Shown piece after piece: positions 50,601-61,591 of a stretch of DNA of 64,000 nucleotides; position 1 is the stretch's first letter; each line of letters opens with the position of its first letter. Under the pieces are notes generated by a model that worked only from the letters and a program-made list of their open reading frames with translations, was not told where the DNA came from and ran no database searches. Made by a program: the position numbers and the translations under genes. This DNA comes from Rallus limicola (taxonomy: Eukaryota; Chordata; Aves; Gruiformes; Rallidae), in contig JAKCOZ010000008.1 in NCBI GenBank assembly GCA_022605955.1, positions 9,488,001 through 9,552,000 of the forward strand, given 5' to 3'.

Positions 50601-53600
50601 GAACTGCCAGCCAGTAATTCCTAACTGCACACAATATAAGCACACTACTGGTACCCCATTATTTCCTAGGAGCAAAACCACGTGTATGGCAGAGCTGTGA
50701 GCAATACTTCACCTGTCTCTGGCTCAGCGTTTCTGCCTCTCAGTCCAGTTCTCTGCTGGGTTACAGTAGATGAGGCTCTGAAGCATCACAAACTTTGACT
50801 TTCTTCATTGCGCAGTGTCACTGAACTACCCACCTAATTGCAGCAATTCTGTCTTTCTTATTTTGCCTGCCTGAACATATTTAAAGAGATAAAAATAGAG
50901 CAAGGAAAGAACAGCAGCTGCCAAGGCTGGGTTAAAGTTAAAGACCACCTAGGAATGGATTAAAGGTAACTGTTTTGCCTCGGGACAATACAGCAGGGGA
51001 GAGGGAGAAGGGGAGAAAAGGTGAAAGGAGCATTGCTAAGAGATACAGAGAAGGGATGCTGCAGCTGCCACAGCTAAATGCAAGCAAATGGAGAGAGGGC
51101 TGAAAATGGATAAAGAAATCCCAAGCCAGGCAAACAGTGGTACAGTATGTTGCAAGGAGGTTTAATGAATACATCACATTGGAGAGGATGCGATAGGTCT
51201 GAAGAATGGCAAATATTGATGGAAATTGGAGAAAGCAAATTCATCTAAGTGAACTGTCAGGATGCTATCCTGAGTGATTTCAGCTGTGATGTCAAATGAC
51301 AAATAGAAACCTTGGGCTTAAATCTTGTTTTGCAGTTGTGCACTGTTTCTTCTTAGAGGTAGGGTCTTACCAGCTGATAGCTGTTAAATCATGTTACATT
51401 TAATTTCAGCTCTGCTCTTAGCCTTCATCAGTTGGAAATGATAGAAAAAGAGAAGACCATGGTGCATGAGTCAGTCCAAGAATGACTAAGCTGCTGTAGT
51501 AATGCAGCTGTGAAAGACAAGTACAACCCAGGGATGCATTCGGTGAAAGGCTCCCAAACCAAGACGGGAATAGTAGCTCTGTCATACGAGTGAGACTTTG
51601 CAGTGTTGGGAATACTGCATACAGGTGTGGTTAGCTGGGCTTGGAATTGTCTGACACTAGACATGTAAGAAGAAGGGCTTCTGGGGTTAGCAGAGGAATG
51701 GAGAGTCTCTCTCACATGGGGAAAGTAAAAGAAGGTAGCTTCTCCTTATTTACAAAAAACTAACACTGAATATTTCAAAATGTAGTTTACCCAGATTCAT
51801 ATATAAATGAGACAACTGAGAAGGGGAGAAGACTGTGTTAAACCAGGGGACAGTGTTCAAACTAAAACCCCCTGGCTGTCATTAAATTTGAGGTGAAGAT
51901 TACAGTATTGTCTCTACCTCTTCAAACCACTTTATATTCGGATGATCTATCCTGGCCCCTCCTCAAATATCTGCCCTTCTGCTACAGTTCCTTGGTCCTT
52001 TAGTCACAATCAGAAATTTATATGAGTTACATACTCAGTGGCACCCAGCAGCTAGAATCCAATGAATATCAGCAGAGATTAGATTGGTATAGGGCACATG
52101 TTACAATACATTTCCAGCTGCTTCTTACATCTGTGTGTTCACTACACAAATTCATCATCTGTCAGCATCATGACAGCACACTCGCATGCGTACTCAGCAT
52201 ATTTAGGACTACTGCAGCTTTGGGGCAGTCTTTTCAATTAGTGTATACAACTAAATCCAAGTCTAACTGGCATTGTTTCAGTAGAGAGCCTTTGCTCCTG
52301 TTTGCATGTCTATAGGAGCATTACCCCAGCTAGAACATGCACCCGACAGGAGCTGTTTCTCTGCTAGTTTGATGCATTGTATTTATGATCAGTGAGAGAT
52401 CTGTGTAGTAGAGATGAAAAAAGATAATGAGATTCAAGAGTCACCTACGTAAATCTGTGAAAGATTGCCTGTGACACCATGGTCCCAGTTTCTAACCATG
52501 TATTTTACGTTCTCACAGTGCTTGAGTAGCAGGATGGCTGTCACGCTAGCTTATCAGACCACTTTCAAAGGGAACACATGCTCTGCAAAAAACAGTAGTA
52601 TTGCACTGACTGTTGGCAGCAGTTCTCTTTCCTCCTACCCCTTTGGTTTCAGTTATCTTCATTCTGATTTGATACATTGATGTTCTTTAAAAAAAAACAA
52701 CAACAAACCACAAAACTTTGAGTCAATTTAAGTCCAATACGTACTGTCAGAGCAACAGCTTTTTTACTTTTTCCCCAGCTTTGTCTTTTTAGTGCTGTTT
52801 TAGGTCAAGTTCTGTCATTTTACACCTGTCCAACCTTGTGAAAGGCTTCTCTGGGGTTGTACAAGGACAAGCGTGGGTGGAACTCAGTGTTCAAAACCTT
52901 GTATGGCTGTTGACAATGTGTGAGAAGGGAAGAGCCCTCAGCTTCCCAGACCCCAAATTAAGCCTGCAGGGCTGACAGCAAAGCAATTCTTGTAATGGTA
53001 CATGGAGCTAATTTGTTATGAAATCAGAGAAGCAATAAATTTGGAAAAACCCCCATTCCAAGTTTAGAGTAGTCTGGAGGGAAATTACACTGCAAGCCCC
53101 ACACTGTGCTGCTGCAAGCTTGCTGTCTTCTAGACTTGGACAATGATAGAGTATGTTCATCCCCTCACGTTTTCCCTTCCCTGATCTGGGGGAATGCAGA
53201 TTTCTCTACTATACCTTAAAAATAAGTAAATCCTTGTGGGGTTTTCCCCACCAGATTCTCAGGTGGGACATTCATTCACAATCTGGAGCTGCTAGTCAAC
53301 ACAGAACTGCTGTCATTTTTGAAGAAGGTGAAGATCAGCTGGTCAGTCCTTGACATTTCTTGATCTCACTGCATTGGGCGTCCTGCTCAGGGCCAGCTGC
53401 TAACCAACAACAGCGGAAGAGCTCTTTGGCCTTGGCAAAGAGAGCTATGCTCCATCTGCCAGATGTTTTGCAGACAGATGTGAGCCTGCCCACAAGGGCC
53501 AGCTAGCATTCACATGGCTGCATTAACAGGGCCCTGAGTTCTGTTTAGGAGGGTCACTAGTATCCTTCGGGTACCTGCATGGCTTTCTGCTCATCTGCAC

Positions 53601-54594
53601 CATCCATGCTGCTCGCTTGTTTTGCCTGTGGATACCCTGTACACACACTCAATGCACTCAGTGCCCTTTGCAGGGTTGTGAGGAAAATTTGAGACTGGTG
53701 ATAAGGTTGGGTTCAGGGCAGTATGGGTTTTGTGTGACTTCTGAATAGTAAGAACTTGAGGTTTTAAAACATCTCCCATGCCAAGCTTTTTCTATACTGG
53801 CACCAGCCAGGAAGCCCTAGTCAAATGCAGGATTTCTATGCTCTGCTATTCATCAAGGCACACGGTTTTATTCAGTGCAGTCATTGTTTCTGAATTCATG
53901 ACCAGAAAGAAAGAGAAGTCCTGCAGATAGTGTAGGCTATGGGAAATTGCAGCACTGCTGAGATAACATGGTTGGTACCAGTACGTCCTGCTCTCATGCT
54001 TTCTGAATTACTTTTGTTAAAATAAACAAACAAAACAAGAAAACTCTGCTGGCCTGGAAACCCTTAGGCATGCTTTCCTATTTTATGTTGGAAAGATTTA
54101 AAGAAAAAGGCATTGTCTGTTTGTTATTTCCACTGCTTCTTTTTAACAAATTGCTTTAAAACAAAACACACAACAAATCAGGTTTTGTTCTTTGTTACAG
54201 GAAAATACATCTGTGAGGAAGACAGGGCTGGCCTGAGAGGAACAAACAGTGCTTCAGGTTGCTGTTTGAAGGCAGTCTCCACGGCTGCATATGGTGACTG
54301 AGCAAGTCAGTTGGGGTTTAGGGCGGTAGAGTAGATGCAACAACTTGAAGTCTTAGAGGCAGATGATAGGAAATTGTTCTTTATGCTTCTGCAAGTGTAT
54401 TGATTTCTTAGAAATTAAGGGATTACTCTGACCAAGCTCCCACTGCAGGCATTAAGATAGGCTTTGCCAGAGGGAAAGGAACACAGGGTTAAATCATGAA
54501 GAGTAACTGCACTATGTATGCTATGCCTTCCTCCAGCCTTTCCATGCTGCTGCCGACGGGTCGTGCTGTTTGTAATAAATTGTTAGTAAGCTAT

Positions 54595-54700
54595 TTTCCC
54601 TCTGCCCAGGACTGGAGCCACATTGTGCTAGGCACTGTGAAGCTGCATAGTAACAAACCATAAACTGTTCTCTGAGTGACATGATTGAATACGAGAAGGG
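54595..54700 (-). mobile_element. Possible MIR-type relic, minus strand
   Basis: CACATTGTGCTAGGCACTGT near 54620, followed by GCATAGTAAC and TAAACTGTTCTCTGAG, resembles the antisense of the MIR-type tail ('acagtgcctagcacaatg', then 'cagtccctgcc' on the antisense side). Only about 60-70 bases match, so the family call is tentative. Confidence 0.45.
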
Positions 54701-54831
54701 GTATGAAATCAAAATAATCCACAACCAAGCTCTGGCACATGATGATATTGAGTAGCTGTAGGTTGTGTAGTAGGACTGCTGCAGAGGTGGAAACCGTGCT
54801 AAAATCTTCTGTGCTGTCATTATGTGCTAAA

Positions 54832-54905
54832 CTACTTTTTTATTATTTTCATTCTCATTTAACTAAGCTACTTTTCTTTATTATTTTCATTCTTACTTAA
54901 CTGCT
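54832..54905. repeat. Tandem duplication, 36-38-bp unit, two copies
   Basis: The unit beginning CTACTTTTTTATTATTTTCA at 54832 is repeated from 54868 as CTACTTTTCTTTATTATTTT, with a 2-base insertion and two or three substitutions. Each copy continues into a CATTCT...TTAACT segment. It is a local duplication that has since diverged. Confidence 0.88.
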
Positions 54906-56987
54906 CCAATCTATTCCATCATCTCTAGTCCAGAGAATGGTGTAAATGCATGTCCAAGTGTGGCTGGATTACAGCCTTGTCCCTCAAGATTGTTTTTTCT
55001 CAGTCAACTACCCCTGTTATAACTGAAAGATTGCAAGGGATATCACACTGGCAGGAATGGGAAGCATCCTTGAGTGTGTTTCTTTTGAAGTTTAAGCTGT
55101 TGTGATTAGCATCTGCATTTATGCATGGTATTTTTATATGCAGACTTGTATTCATTCTGGTTTGACCTAAAGAATAGTTACTGGTCATTTTAAGTGGACT
55201 CTTTGAAGGCATGAGTCAGCTCAGCCATTTGTTCCTAGGTTTCTTTCTTCTCCCTGTGTTCCCATCTGTATAATGGAGAACTGAAAGAAGGGCCATTGTC
55301 TGGATTGATCCTTCTGTCCACAGACCCAACAGTGGTCAAGGAGCTTCAATGTGGTTCCACTATTTTGAAGTTCACAGGGACAAGAAACCCTGAAAAGTAG
55401 CTTTTATGTTTGTGCTTGTTTGGAACACTGTAATAAATTAAAAGTTTGGGAATGCCTTGTTCATGTGCAGTCTGTACCAGAACATCATCATCAGAAGCAA
55501 GGAATCAATCTTTCATCCAAGTACATGGTAGCCACAGGGCTTAATCCCTTTTTTGGTGTTATTTTTCCCTTCTCTTTCCCTGTATTAGTTTTCTGTAGTT
55601 GTGCATGTGGACATGCCAGTAGTGCTTAGGCTGGGTGCAGTGCTGACAGAGTGGGGACTAGCTCTCTGGCTGATTTTTCAGAGGGGGAAAGACTGGCAGT
55701 ATCGCAACACAGTACAAAGCGGTGAGTGCCTTGTCTCCCTTTGCCTTTAGTCTCCTGAAATTACCAGCTCACCTGGACCCTGGCCTGGGGCTCCATGCCA
55801 AGGAAAGGGTTTCATAAGGCTAAGTTGCTGATCAGGCAAACCATCTAGTGTGTGCAGCTGAGTTTAGGGAGTCCCCGAGTCTGTGTGTGTGATGGGAGTG
55901 CAGAAACTCAGCTTCTGTTGATGTGCAAAGCCATGGATTAAAGCTCTGCTAACTTCAACTCAGTGAGTTGTGACTTACACACGTTGGACAAGGCCTTTAA
56001 AAGGGGTTTTGGGCTTGCTTTCTGTGAGTGCTGAAGTTGATCAAGACTGGTAGCAGAAACTAGTAAAAGAGAGGACAGGGCCATAAATGGGTTATGATGA
56101 GCTATGTGATGGTGAGGAGAGATGGTCCTCTCTGGAATGGATCAGGAATATTTGTAAGGTTATGTCTTCTGACACTGGCTCTGTGCATTTACTCAACACA
56201 CAGCTCTTGTCACACACGAACGTTCAGACAGCCATGTTGGAAACTGCATCCCATCTTATTCTTCTTATTTCTTGGTATTGTTTTAATTAATCTGTAGGTA
56301 ACAAATCAAAACAGAATTTTCGACCTCAAAATCTCTGTGACTGCAGGAGTCGGCACTTAATGGCAGCTTTGCCTCTAGTCATGGCATCAAGTTACTTTTG
56401 AAGCCTTTGAAGTCTACAAGGGCTGGAGGGAGAAAGTGTTGTGTTGCTGCTTTAAAAAGAAACATGCTTCAGCTATATTTGCAGCTGGGGTTTTAATGGC
56501 TGTGAATTAAAGCATGTTTTATTTGGCCTTTGTTTTTAGTGCACTTTTTCCCCTTAGGGGGACTTGAAGCCAAGGCACAGCTTGAGATGTAGCCGGCTGC
56601 AGCACGCTAGCACAGCCATCATCGGCCTCATCTTCTTTGTCTCTGCAGAGCTCACACTCACGATTTGTGTCGCCTGTGACACAAGTGTCCCAACCTCCCC
56701 AGTTTACTTGCTTAGCACCTCTCTGCGGGCACTGGGTCTGTGCTCACAGGGCGAGTAGTTTGTGGCTGGCTTTGTGGCTTGGAGTGAACTGAAGTAAACT
56801 TTGTGTTGGCCCTGGAGACCTTCGTTTTTAATCAGCTACTATTAAACTACAATGAATCTGATAAAGTGAAAGAAGCTCACTTAAAAAAGGTGCAGATAGG
56901 GACTTAATGTGATTTAATGTATGTCTACATAGTTTAGCTGCCTATCTAGACATCTGGCCTAAATACTTGTGCAAATCTGACCCATAC

Positions 56988-57001
56988 TTTTTTTTTTTTT
57001 T
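56988..57001. repeat. Poly-T tract, 14 bases
   Basis: A pure T run followed by AGCC. It has the form of a polypyrimidine tract plus AG, but there is no supporting exon. Confidence 0.85.
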
Positions 57002-58274
57002 AGCCATATTGGCATTAGAAGGAGAGAAGGTAGATCATGCAGTTAATAGGTTACAGCTTGTTTCCCTGTTGATCCTGGGAGCATCAGCTGTCTTGCTGAC
57101 CATGCTGGGCAGAAGAAAAGGTGCTTGGAGAACAGTGATGGCAGTGGCTAAGTGAAGTGCAATACACTGCAGGTTTTTCCAGGAGGATTTAGTTCACTGC
57201 CCTTCTGTGTTTCTGCAGGAACAACTGATGACACAGGCACAAGTCTCCTGGGTAGATGTTTTGGGTTGGTCTTTAGGTTTGTCCTAACTGTTATGCAAAA
57301 CTTGTGTTGAATCTGTGCCCTGTTAGGAGGGAATTAAGAGTACTCCAACATGAGAAAACGTAGTAATCTTTACAGCCATACATTTGATAGACCCTGCATG
57401 AATCTTTAGCAAACCACATCAGACTGGTGACACAGGTACCCATAAATACTGAGCAGCACCTTTTTTTGTCCTCATTTTGTAGTCCCTGGCTATCACTGCT
57501 ATTACATTTTGTGATTACTGGGCCACTTCAGCCGACTCTGTCGACTCAGGCAACAAGAAGATGGGCTGAATTTTATTTATTTGTTTGTTCATTTAAATGA
57601 TAGCAAGTTATGATTTGCAGGAGAACTTTTTAAAGCAGGGAAAAAAGGGACATGAACACAATGCTATTTCTAAGTGGCCAGGTGTCTTAAGAGGTTTGTG
57701 CTTTGGCAGATAAGCTGACAAACGTCTCAGCTCAGACTCTTTCTCAGCATTCCTTGAAAAATTAACGGTTATACTATGCTGTGTGGTGCATTGAATTTCA
57801 GTCAATATAACAGCAATATTCTGATCCATATTCCTTTGGATACTGAGGACAGACTGCTTTATGGTTTCACTGAGACCATGAAAAAGGACCAGTCAGGTTC
57901 CTACATGTCCCGCTCATACTTGCGGATGCAAAGCTCTGTCTCATGCAGAACAGAAACCATACTCTGGTTCTTCCTATGAAGCTGTTCTTTAGATCGTAAT
58001 GAGTTTATATCTGATTATCTTCAATTTTTACAGCTGTCAAATGTTTCCAGCCCTTTGTGAGTTACAGACCTGGAAGCACTTCTCAGAGTTCATAAAGTGG
58101 AGTATATGGTTAAGACAAATTCTTTCACATTACTGACTTCAAGTGACACAGCGAGAACATTTTGCTTGGTTTTTCCTGTGTAGCTGTTCTGGCAGAGGTG
58201 TGGACAGAGAAGTCTGGTGAATGCTTTTGTTAAACTATTGGGAAAACTGGTGCTTGAGAAATCTGTATGCAAAT

Positions 58275-58425
58275 CTTGGCTTTGCTCTGGTTTTCTCTGT
58301 GATCTTGGACAAATTCTTTATTCGCTCGGTCTATAGGAGACAAGAGGGTAACATCTTTCTCATTTCCAAGGACGGTATAAGAGTAAATCTGTAAGTACTT
58401 GAGGGGTCATGGAGGCAAGAAACAT
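58275..58425 (+). mobile_element. MIR/CORE-SINE-like relic, plus strand
   Basis: CTTGGCTTTGCTCTGG near 58275, CTGTGATCTTGGACAAATTC near 58298 (the 'tgtgaccttgggcaagtcac' block), TAACATCTTTCTCATTTCC near 58350, and AAATCTGTAAGTACTTGAG near 58386 keep the order of the MIR-type core and tail. The 'tgtaaaatgggg' block is degraded. The copy is old. Confidence 0.5.
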
Positions 58426-60217
58426 CATCAAGCAATTGTATGCCATTTATACACTGCTGGAAAGATAGAAGCTTAAAACTAAAAAAAATTCTTACATCTC
58501 CTAAAATTCTGACAGCCCATTGTCATCCATCTACCCAATGCAGCACCACTATCAGTCCACCCAGCTTCTTGTCCTGGTTACCTGAGTGGGATGTTGGCCT
58601 TTGTGTGGTTGGGTTTAGTTTGAGTTTTGCTGGGATGTTTAATTATCAGGAAACAGGTGGGAAAACTTGTAGCATTCATTTCATATTAACATGTCATGAT
58701 TTCTGCATGTGTTGGTCTCTTTAGGCTTTTCCCATCTATCAGTTTTCCTCCTGAGTAAGAACAGCAGGGAGTAGTAGACAATTTCTGTTTTATAAGGTAT
58801 TTCCCCTCCCTGTCCTTTCTTTCCGTGCCTGGGAAGATAGTGGCCTGCAGCGGGTTCCCCGCAGCATCTGCGTTATTGCATACACATGCTTGTGACACTT
58901 TAATAGTAACTGTCAGATAACATTAGTGTATTGCTGCTACAAATAATTCAAGCAGGGCTACGAGTGAGGAAGTGAGTGAATGAAGAAGGACAGTCTTGTC
59001 CATTGCTATCAGACAAGGCCACACTAAGTATCACCTGCTCACTTCACCAGTGAAGTTGTTGGCTGTATAAAGATGTGCTTTCTGGTGACACACAGTCCAT
59101 AGCCAACAGCTTTCTTTTTTGTGAATACCCAAAGGGCTTAGTTTATCAGCTATTCAGAACGAGAAGAAGAGGAAGCTTCCTGAGATATCCTTGAAGACCC
59201 TCTCTTCTTAAGTCCAGAGGATTGAACTTTTTTTGTGACATAGGTCTTTCTCAAGAGGAGTAGTGGTTTTGGGGTGCTGAAAATATCATTGCTGTGGCAG
59301 GGTCCCAAACCTCATGGTTTCTATCAGGCTGTTCAGCGTGAGTGCTGTGCCAAATCCTGTGGCAGCAGAGGATGTTGGCACAAGACTGAGCAGATGATGT
59401 TGAATGGGTGCTGGTTGCCTGGCTCAGGTGGACCCTGAAGCCTGAAACCCTGGGCTGGCTTCATGCTCCTCCTTTGAGGAAAGCTGTAGCGAGAGGAGCT
59501 AGCCACCAGGAGAAACAACTGAGTGAGGGAAAAACAGTTACACTAAAATTCCTCCCACAAAATTATAGCCCTCATTTGTCAGTGTGCTACCACTTAAGGA
59601 TCTCCGTTCTGTGCCTCTCTACACTTTGGAGAAATTCATTAACTTGGTACTGCTTATAAAAAGCTCTTTATCTGATAGTGCAGATGTTTCCAAACTCAGG
59701 AGTGCAAACGGCGCCTGTGGAATACTGTCCTCCTACTGCTTGTGGAGATCCTGGAATTCTCTCTTGCGTTTGAACACCGGATTGGAAAATTGGCCAGCAG
59801 TAACTTGCCTACAGCTTACGTTGTGATATACTCAATGCACTGCCACTGCAGGCTCTGCAGATACACTGGGAGCAGAAGTTTGGCATTTGAGAGCTGGCAT
59901 AACATGGCTGGAAAAATACTGTGTTAGTTCTCCCTCCCTAACGCTTGTTGACATAGTTTTATTAGGTTGTGATAGACTACAAGGAAATACAGATCATAAA
60001 CTTAATGTATACCAGGCCTTTGCCTGGTTCCTGAAAAGCATTAAATTGTCACTTTGAGTGACTCTGTGATTCAGATGAGTTCTTTGCAAGACTGAATGCT
60101 CAGGAAGTTTCAGGAAATTTAAAAAAAGACAAAAACTTCTTGCAGAAGCAGTTGCTTGTACTGGGTGAAGGTGGAAAAATTATTTCTTGCAGATCCAGCT
60201 GTAGAAAGTAGCATCAC

Positions 60218-60231
60218 TTTTTTTTTTTTTT
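60218..60231. repeat. Poly-T tract, 14 bases
   Basis: An uninterrupted T run followed by AAATTTATAC. No retroposon body is recognisable next to it. Confidence 0.85.
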
Positions 60232-61327
60232 AAATTTATACATGATTGTCGTGTTCTTAAAATTGTCTAAGTGACAAGTCCTTTGTATTTCCTTAAACTG
60301 GTGAAGGGTTTATTATGCTGCATTTGACAGGTTAATGATTAAGTAGGAAATCGTGTAACACTTGTTAGTGCAGCTCCTGATGATACAAAATTAACTCTAT
60401 CCTCTCTACAGCTAAAATCAGAAACTTAATCTAGAGTTTGAAGGTAGGCGAGAGATTGTAGCAGGTAAGTAACAAGAAGACTACCTGATACCAGTGCTCC
60501 CTCTCCCCAACTTGCATGTTGCATTTAGGACAGCAAAATAAACATTAACCTTCATGCTGAAGAGCCCATACTGAAGTCATGGGGTTTTGGAGCAGTACCT
60601 TGTGGATTATTCTAGTGATAGACTGGTTTAATGCAGGATTTCTTGATGTATCCTTCTCTGATTTATGGGGATTGGAGTTTTGCCCGTCCAACCATACATA
60701 ATGGCTTGTGTGCTGCTTGAAAGACTGAGCCTGCTTGAAATGGACTGCCACCCTTGATTTATTCAGTCATTAGCTTCCTTGCTGGTACCACGACGCAAGC
60801 TTGGTTTGAATGGAAGTGTCTGTGATATGGGCAGTGTCTGACTCTATGATGAGGGAAGCAGAATAGACAATAATACTGACGCGCCGCTGCTAAAAATCAG
60901 GATAATATCAAAAAGCATTAAAACAGTAAGAAGAGCAAAGGCATATGCCTTGGCGAGCCCTGGTCTAGAGTTGTGATTTTGAGAGCAAAAGACTTCACAG
61001 CCTGTTTTCAATCCTCATGCTCTGTTTATGTGTTTTAATAACTTATGTTTTTCCTGTTTGAACAGAGCAAAGCCTGGAGAACAAGCTGTTCTTCTGGAAT
61101 CCTGTAGTTCATTTATTCCCGGTAGATTCCAGTGGGAAATAGAATCAACAGCCTCTCCACTTCTGAACAGTGACCCTCACTGTGTTTGCTAATACCTCTC
61201 AGTGTCTGTCTCCATCGAAACTTGGGATATAATTGCTTGGCCAGAACATTCAGGAGAAAAAAAAAAAAAGAACTAAGATTTTTCTGAGATTTCAAAGAGT
61301 ACATGAATTACATTTGATTTTGACTGC

Positions 61328-61386
61328 CCAAAGAGTATGCTTTATTCTAGGATTTTGGGTGACCAAAGAGTATGCTGTACTCTAGG
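61328..61386. repeat. Direct duplication of a 24-mer, 35-bp offset
   Basis: CCAAAGAGTATGCTTTATTC at 61328 recurs at 61363 as CCAAAGAGTATGCTGTACTC, and each copy ends TAGG. The two 24-base copies match at 22 of 24 positions, with an 11-base spacer. It lies 170 bp upstream of the perfect palindrome. Confidence 0.9.
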
Positions 61387-61558
61387 AGCAGCTAATTTGT
61401 TTAAACTCCTTTAGAAATTGAACTTTTTTATAATTGAACAAAGTTTCAGCTCCTAAAACTACCTTATGAAAGCATGTTAATGAACTGGTGACAGCTATAC
61501 ACCTGAAAATCTATGACTGTGTGGGCACGAATGCCAAAAATCGATTTTCCCCCTGGGA

Positions 61559-61591
61559 CCAGGAGACAAAAAGCAGCTTTTTGTCTCCTGG
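61559..61591. repeat. Perfect 33-nt palindrome (16-bp arms, 1-nt centre)
   Basis: CCAGGAGACAAAAAGC at 61559-61574 is the exact reverse complement of GCTTTTTGTCTCCTGG at 61576-61591, with a single A at 61575 as centre. No mismatch is present. The flanks do not extend the symmetry. Such a perfect match is unlikely by chance in 64 kb and suggests a recent or maintained structure. Confidence 0.95.

Larger units (their letters stand above)
37326..54594. other. About 17 kb of unique non-coding DNA
   Basis: The longest featureless part of the window. I see no exon, RNA gene or confident transposon. Minor items: a hairpin at 47619-47640, poly-A at 45290-45302, poly-T at 47948-47961 and near 39078, short TA runs near 45938, and a possible conserved block at 38590-38760. 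Open frames (longest 138 codons, minus strand, 48870-49286) have no recognisable domain. Confidence 0.55.
54701..58274. other. Unique non-coding DNA
   Basis: No gene is recognised. Contains a 36-38-bp tandem duplication (54832-54905) and a 14-base T tract (56988-57001). The T tract is followed by TAG and could mimic a splice acceptor, but the frame after it matches nothing I know. A weak MIR-like fragment (CCCATCTGTATAATGGAGAA) lies near 55260. Confidence 0.5.

Noticed and set aside
52547..52559. TAGCTTATCAGAC equals the first 13 nt of microRNA-21.
   Set aside because: The match stops there and no complementary arm lies within hairpin distance. The surrounding sequence is unlike the miR-21 precursor.
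55225..55295. CCCATCTGTATAATGGAG resembles the MIR 'cccatctgtaaaatggg' block.
   Set aside because: Only this one block matches, with no colinear core or tail, so it was not called as a SINE.
56988..57155. Poly-T tract followed by TAG and an open frame, looking like a splice acceptor with exon.
   Set aside because: The downstream frame matches no known protein and there is no convincing donor or conserved reading frame. T tracts of this length occur elsewhere in the window.
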